From positions 1 through 34,426 of the forward strand of contig DAOTVC010000150.1 in the NCBI GenBank assembly GCA_034437215.1: a DNA stretch of 34,426 bases, in the 5' to 3' direction. The notes under the pieces were generated by a model that saw only the letters and a list, made by a program, of their open reading frames with translations, did not search any database and was not told the origin of the DNA. Position 1 is the first letter of the stretch, and each line of letters starts with the position of its first letter. Made by a program: the position numbers and the translations under genes. Source of the stretch: DAOTVC01 sp034437215 (GTDB lineage Bacteria > Chloroflexota > Anaerolineae > B4-G1 > SLSP01). This document shows positions 30,801-34,426 of the stretch, piece by piece.

Positions 30801-30845
30801 CCGAACCAGTGGGGCAGTTGGCCCTGTCCTACACCTACCCCCTGA
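27807..30845 (+). CDS. Membrane-anchored FHA protein with serial Ig-like domains and a terminal fibronectin III-like domain
   Basis: The 1012-residue protein starts with an FHA-like domain (1-103: GITNIGRDPENDVVLESPEI, ADFHAVI, DGEYL). The GR turn is kept, but the SR of the SRxH motif is AD, so phosphothreonine binding is doubtful. A Pro/Ala/Thr linker and two beta-sandwich domains (about 165-400) lead to one membrane helix, GPLLMALIALLLGALVILLF (about 411-430). Behind it come four or five similar Ig-like domains of the type IxxFxxxPxxIxAGxxVTLxW, joined by PTPTPLP linkers, and a fibronectin III-like domain (IGFRIYRAQSPSGPW, YYYVAAVYVD). The linkers and domains suggest that the C-terminal part is outside the cell. 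No signal peptide is present. The N-terminal part being cytoplasmic is the simplest model, though the Ig-like domains before the helix make this unusual. Confidence 0.8.
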   Translation: MGKRAQLEIIGPDGAVFFAPLDPTRGITNIGRDPENDVVLESPEIADFHAVIDHREAPFRILVFAEDSTRLDGEYLSPDGSATLGTWSTLEIDGHTLILIEGAETGGGPETAPVEARQTQAAASATTTAPPAARRTPPPPVTVATPERAAPPPTPARVPREPTPRLPSRPADVTDDVILTDISQREWTVNVEETATFTVEMINGGPIVATFVVHVEGVPQEWVTLSPPDINLNEEERGTVTVTVTPPRHPSSRAGAHNLAVVITSPDHPGRASQRGATLTINPYYAFAASDLDPKQQTVGGANPRGTATIHIANKGNSEVPFRLEATDNQRACTFEFEVPGEPTPLAQQAEIRLPPEETFVIPMHITPLRRPFIGLRKQRHTYTATVSMLTEEQIPRSMLGEILVRPLIGPLLMALIALLLGALVILLFRPRIHEFDASAREIEAGDEVIFTYDTSALARRWVETDEGTLITLDTAEGTYVTAPEEDTLYTLHAENLLSRVIGLLSPEVDPIPIDVSPLEPKIIVFTVDRPFIIAGQTATLRWEVVNANNVVLVANGQEQTLAPAEYTAGREVEPQGTTDYTLRATNEFGGQAVDSLSIEVKYPTPTPLPMPVIQRFSISPRTIYAGESVTLTWETENTTKVEILGEEFPPNGETVQTLNQVGVVEYVLIALYDDEMGIQQPARRTSAPVRVTVLEKPSPTPEPEKPEIEEFRAVPAEVVRDSGQQVQLVWSVTGEFTNIEITGPTVGTLSNLAAKGSIPVNATETTFFMLTAYNDELNSSATTELTVTEPPPPTPTPLPEPIIQYFELQDADTNDEYGVTEVSGSGTTRIYSVDQNAAVVFRWSALNIPQVVLIAGDDSSNREPVGTFNTVISQAGEYQLVAANEAGVARYAYIQVNLNPVEVPPAPYDLDVDTPALPGQPFDLVWSYDPNHIDDIIGFRIYRAQSPSGPWNRIADETTLNNTDRTWTEEDPRCGMYYYVAAVYVDIDGNKQETAPSPNQWGSWPCPTPTP

Positions 30846-30867
30846 CTAAAGACGAGGGGCAGAGACT

Positions 30868-33800
30868 ATGGGAGCAGATATCATGACAGGGAAACGATAC
30901 ACGCACCGCCCGGCGGTTGCCATCCTCTTCAACATAATACAGGTGGGATTGCTCGTCCTGATGCCCCTCTTGACGCCCTTCTTGCCCGTGACAATAGCGG
31001 AGGTAGAGGCGCGTTCACTCCAGGACACCAACATCGTCGCTCCCGATGGAGAGCCCGCACCACGTCCTGATCCCGTGGGCTTGCAGCCAGCACCGACACG
31101 TGGTGAGGCTCTCCAGACGGCGAACGTCACGATGGTCCAGTCCGTGGACACCGGAGACGCAGGCCCCGGTAACGTCTACAACGGGGATTGGATCACCTTT
31201 ACGCTTCTGATTACCAACGTTGAGAGTAGTCAGCCCATTACGGGTGTGACCTTCGTCAATATCCTGGAGGAGGGGGCCTTCAATGAAAGCACGCTTCACT
31301 GCGACCCAGACTGTGAGCCGCAGTGGATAACGCAAACCATCCCCGAGCCCTCAGGGGGGACAGTGGTGGTGAGCAAGACCGAGAGCCTGCTCTGGGATAT
31401 AGGGCAGTTGGCGAGTGGCAGCAGTGCGGAGGTCAGTTTCTCCGGACAGGTGATCGGTCAGGCAGAGGGTTCCACCCTCATCAATCTGGCCTCGGCGGCC
31501 TACGAGATCGAGGGTAATCAACGGGCGGTGGCGGCAGACGATATTGTGCTCACGGCGCTCCTGCGTATACCGGAAGGTGGTGGAGAAGCGACCATCTCCT
31601 CGGCCCCCACCTGGTTCTCGGAAGATGCCGGCGGTACCATCAGCCAGGACTGGGGGGACTTCGACCGGGATGGGGATCTCGACCTGGTCCTGGGCTCCTC
31701 CCTGGGCGCTTCGGTCTATCGCAACGACGAGGGCACCCTGAACCTCATCTGGGCCTCCCCGGAGGGTCGACTCGCCTACGGTGTGCGCTGGGCGAACGTA
31801 GTCACTGACAGTTCGAGCCTGGAACTGGTCGTGGTGGGAGATAGTGTCGACAAAACGGCTCAAAGCGAGGGGCTCAACTACATCTACGCCTTCGATGCAG
31901 GACGGACCGAATTTATCGAGACCGGCGTCTTCACCTCACACCTCCAGCTGGTCCGCCTGGCTCCGGCCGACTACGACGGCGACGGCTACGTGGACATCGT
32001 CGCCAGCACGAACGCCATCAATGGACGGGAGTGGGTCGGCAGCCAGCAGCTCTGCCCTGTCAATCTCTATCGCAACGACGGCACCGGACACTTTACCGGC
32101 ACCGTCACCTCGAAGCCCGGTATCGACGTCGTCTGCGTCCAGGAGACCGCGACAGCCGCTCTGGGCGTGGGGGATGTTGACGGAGATGGTGATCCCGACC
32201 TCATCGTCGGCGACTTTCCCAGCACCGTAAAAGTCTTGTTCAACAGCGCGTCTGACCCCCAGGTGGGTTCTCCCTTTACCCGTGCAGAGACAATCGAGAG
32301 AGGGTTGGAGTACATCCCCTACGACTTGGCGTGGGGAGATTATGACGGAGACGGAGTTCTCGAAGTCGCCGCCGCCTTTCCCCTCCAACGGGAGGCTCAC
32401 GTCTACAAATACCAGCCGGACCAGCAGTCCAATCCTCGATTGTTGCTCTCACACATTATCCGCACGGATGCCTTCATGACCCCTCTCTCGGTAGACTGGG
32501 GGGATTTTAATGGAGACGGACAGCTCGATCTGGTGGTGGCTGACAGCCCTCCCCGATTTTACGAATATACCGGACAAAACTTTGAACCTATCAGCAGCCT
32601 TAATCTGCCCCCCAGCGTTATCCGGGGCCAGATTTGGAGTCTCAGGGGCATTGCTCTTAACACCCGGCGCAACCTCGACCTGGTCCTTGCGAACCGAGAC
32701 GGTTCCAGTGAGATCTTCACCGTGCTGGCTCCCCGGCTCAACCGTGCTCTACACGAGGTAGGCAACGGTGAGGAAGCCAGCAGCGTAGCGTGGGGGGATG
32801 CCGATGGCGACGGCGACCTCGACCTCCTCTTTGGCGGTACTTTCTTCGTCCTCTCCGGCAAACAAGCTTACAGCTATCTCAATAGAGATGGGCAATTCGT
32901 AGATGAGCCTAAAGTTTTCAAGTTCAGTGGCTATGGACCTCACGCCATGGCCTATGGGGATGTCGATAAAGACGGTATTCTAGATGTCGCCGTCGGCACC
33001 CCCACCAAGCTGCAGATCTACCAACCCCAGCTCTTCCAAAACGACTACTACAACAGAGAGCCCTGGAAAATAGACACAAACAACCCTGTACGCAGTCTGG
33101 CCTGGGCAGATGCTAACGATGACAGCGCGCTCGACCTGCTGGTGGGCTACGCCGACGGGCTTATCGAGCTCTACCTGAACTCGGGAACGCGTCTAAACAC
33201 GACCCCGGCTTTTACGGCGACGGAGGCGGGCGCCATTCAGAGCCTCGCCTGGGCGGACTACGACAACGATTACTATCTCGATTTTGTCGTAGCGGTGGAC
33301 AATGGCAGAACCACCATCTATCACAACGATGGATACAACCACTACTCGCGCGCTTGGTGGACACCGGAAAGCGCCCCCTATCGAGCAGTGGCCTGGGGAG
33401 ATTACGACGCCGACGGCTATCCCGACCTTGCTATAGGGGTCTACGGTGCTCCGGATACCGTGTGGCAGAATGAGAACGGGCGCTTCGGCAGTGAGCCGGT
33501 GTGGAGGTCCGAGGATCTTCCGCCCAACAGGACTACGTCACTGGCCTGGGGCGATTGGGACAACGACGGGTATCCCGAACTGGCGTTGGGACACGACGGC
33601 GCACAAGATGTCGTCTACGCCAACCTCCGCGGGCAGTTGGTCAAGCTCTGGGAATCGAGCGCGAGTGCAGCCACAACGGGTGTGGCCTGGGGTGACCGCG
33701 ACCAGGACGGGGATCTCGATCTCGCCGTAAGCCATCAAGGCAGCAATGCAGGAGTTGGCTACTACGAAAACAACCTCGCTACCCCTGTGCATCTGCCCAC

Positions 33801-34426
33801 CGTCGATACCCTGGGGCGTTTAGACGACCCCCCTTATCTCTACGTCGAACGACCGGGCACCACTGAAGATGGCTACTACTACTCATCCCCACAAATTCTC
33901 GCCGGTCCAAGCCCCCTCAGCTCCACGCGTTTCATAACCGTGCACTACACCCTGCACGATCCGGAAGCCGACCCCCTCGCCGCCACCTTCTTCGAATACT
34001 CCCTCGACGGGGGTACGACCTGGGAAGAGGCCACACCGGCGCCCCATTCCGCGCCGCCCACCACCGCTACCAGTGTCGCCGGCACCCCCGCCACCTTTGT
34101 CTGGGACGCAGCCGCCGACGATGCGGTCAGCGACAATGCGCGTTTCCGAATCCGGGTCGGTTCGAGCAACGACGTTGGACCTCTCCAGGATATCGCAGGC
34201 AGCGCCGTCAGCCCGCCCTTCCGGGTCCGTGCCCTCGACTGCTTCTGGCCTGCGGGGGCCTGGATCACCGCGACCGTGCTCGAGGAGAAGCGTGACGTCC
34301 TCATCAATGAAGAGGTGATCTTTGAGGGACGGGTCACGACGGCCAACGGCCCTCTTCGCTACGAGTGGGACTTTGGAGACGGAACGACGGCCGTGGGCTG
34401 GCAAGCCCCCCATGCCTTTGTTACGA
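30868..34426 (+). CDS. Secreted FG-GAP/VCBS repeat protein with PKD domain, 3' end missing
   Basis: The frame is open from the ATG at 30868 (GAGGGG 8 nt upstream; a second in-frame ATG at 30883 also has GGAG) to the right window edge, at least 1186 codons. A signal sequence (AILFNIIQVGLLVLMPLLTP) is followed by a DUF11-like beta domain (about 70-220) and a long beta-propeller region. About twelve calcium-binding-loop motifs of the FG-GAP type can be counted, for example DFDRDGDLDLVLG, DYDGDGYVDIVAS, DVDGDGDPDLIVG and DRDQDGDLDLAVS. After about residue 990 come a cadherin-like beta domain and a PKD domain (YEWDFGDGTT). Such proteins are adhesins or surface-layer components; a calcium-dependent, cell-surface role is likely. 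Its closeness to the eCIS may be coincidental. It starts 22 nt behind the FHA gene, so the two are probably co-transcribed. Confidence 0.85.
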   Translation, partial: MGADIMTGKRYTHRPAVAILFNIIQVGLLVLMPLLTPFLPVTIAEVEARSLQDTNIVAPDGEPAPRPDPVGLQPAPTRGEALQTANVTMVQSVDTGDAGPGNVYNGDWITFTLLITNVESSQPITGVTFVNILEEGAFNESTLHCDPDCEPQWITQTIPEPSGGTVVVSKTESLLWDIGQLASGSSAEVSFSGQVIGQAEGSTLINLASAAYEIEGNQRAVAADDIVLTALLRIPEGGGEATISSAPTWFSEDAGGTISQDWGDFDRDGDLDLVLGSSLGASVYRNDEGTLNLIWASPEGRLAYGVRWANVVTDSSSLELVVVGDSVDKTAQSEGLNYIYAFDAGRTEFIETGVFTSHLQLVRLAPADYDGDGYVDIVASTNAINGREWVGSQQLCPVNLYRNDGTGHFTGTVTSKPGIDVVCVQETATAALGVGDVDGDGDPDLIVGDFPSTVKVLFNSASDPQVGSPFTRAETIERGLEYIPYDLAWGDYDGDGVLEVAAAFPLQREAHVYKYQPDQQSNPRLLLSHIIRTDAFMTPLSVDWGDFNGDGQLDLVVADSPPRFYEYTGQNFEPISSLNLPPSVIRGQIWSLRGIALNTRRNLDLVLANRDGSSEIFTVLAPRLNRALHEVGNGEEASSVAWGDADGDGDLDLLFGGTFFVLSGKQAYSYLNRDGQFVDEPKVFKFSGYGPHAMAYGDVDKDGILDVAVGTPTKLQIYQPQLFQNDYYNREPWKIDTNNPVRSLAWADANDDSALDLLVGYADGLIELYLNSGTRLNTTPAFTATEAGAIQSLAWADYDNDYYLDFVVAVDNGRTTIYHNDGYNHYSRAWWTPESAPYRAVAWGDYDADGYPDLAIGVYGAPDTVWQNENGRFGSEPVWRSEDLPPNRTTSLAWGDWDNDGYPELALGHDGAQDVVYANLRGQLVKLWESSASAATTGVAWGDRDQDGDLDLAVSHQGSNAGVGYYENNLATPVHLPTVDTLGRLDDPPYLYVERPGTTEDGYYYSSPQILAGPSPLSSTRFITVHYTLHDPEADPLAATFFEYSLDGGTTWEEATPAPHSAPPTTATSVAGTPATFVWDAAADDAVSDNARFRIRVGSSNDVGPLQDIAGSAVSPPFRVRALDCFWPAGAWITATVLEEKRDVLINEEVIFEGRVTTANGPLRYEWDFGDGTTAVGWQAPHAFVT

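Noticed and set aside
1..34426. Prophage or type VI secretion locus
   Set aside because: Capsid, portal, terminase, integrase and lysis genes are absent, as are the T6SS membrane complex genes (TssJLM) and ClpV. Afp15-like ATPase, DUF4255 cap, DUF4157 cargo and two gp19 tube genes point to an eCIS.

Overview
The window carries a nearly complete extracellular contractile injection system (eCIS; Afp/PVC/MAC-like, a free-standing phage-tail-like syringe). It is GC-rich bacterial DNA. The host looks like a Chloroflexota (Anaerolineae-like) bacterium: the surface proteins use Pro-Thr-Pro-Thr linkers, and large beta-sandwich, FHA and FG-GAP proteins are abundant. This assignment is inference, since there is no rRNA or other phylogenetic marker. 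No integrase, terminase, portal or capsid gene is present, so this is not a prophage.

Layout. 1-1694 (minus strand): the 3'-truncated end of a class I methyltransferase and an ABC transporter ATPase, with a small palindromic repeat element between them. 2085-11033 (plus): cargo and loading region. It holds a double-headed peptidoglycan-hydrolase-like cargo, the AAA+ ATPase typical of eCIS (Afp15-like), a second cargo with an alpha/beta-hydrolase triad, a small chaperone- or immunity-like partner, and a DUF4157 cargo with a permuted-papain-like tail domain. All three cargos share an N-terminal LQRxxGNxAxxRL signature at the same distance from the start. 11374-24336 (plus): the particle itself. 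In order these are cap/terminator (DUF4255), single sheath, main tube, tail assembly chaperone with a -1-frame gpE-like extension, a 53-aa helical protein, second tube protein, a long Pro-rich VQR-repeat protein, LysM hub protein, VgrG-like spike, PAAR tip, gp25, gp6/J-like and gpI-like baseplate proteins. 24435-34426 (plus): a baseplate-associated protein with a DUF4159-like tail, a degenerate FHA protein, a lipoprotein-like membrane protein, a second membrane-anchored FHA/Ig-like protein and a secreted FG-GAP/PKD protein that runs off the right edge.

How it fits together. Sheath, tube, cap and baseplate genes encode the injector, and the AAA+ ATPase would act in assembly or loading. The three tagged proteins are the likely payloads, with enzymatic domains suggesting attack on cell wall, lipid/ester and protein substrates. 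No obvious Afp13 fibre or Afp14 tape measure is present; the 591-aa VQR protein is the only long uncharacterised candidate inside the structural operon. The FHA/lipoprotein/FG-GAP block may be envelope or control machinery co-inherited with the injector, or an unrelated neighbour.

The most notable observations are: (i) a textbook -1 programmed frameshift signal (G8 run, 7-nt spacer, 13-position stem) joining the assembly chaperone to a start-codon-less gpE-like frame; (ii) two cargo transcription units preceded by the same exact 22-bp tandem repeat, each 6 nt upstream of a -10-like hexamer; (iii) a shared cargo signature and a shared Gly/Ala-rich membrane-like module; and (iv) a 53-aa protein that repeats the C-terminal helix of the VQR protein.
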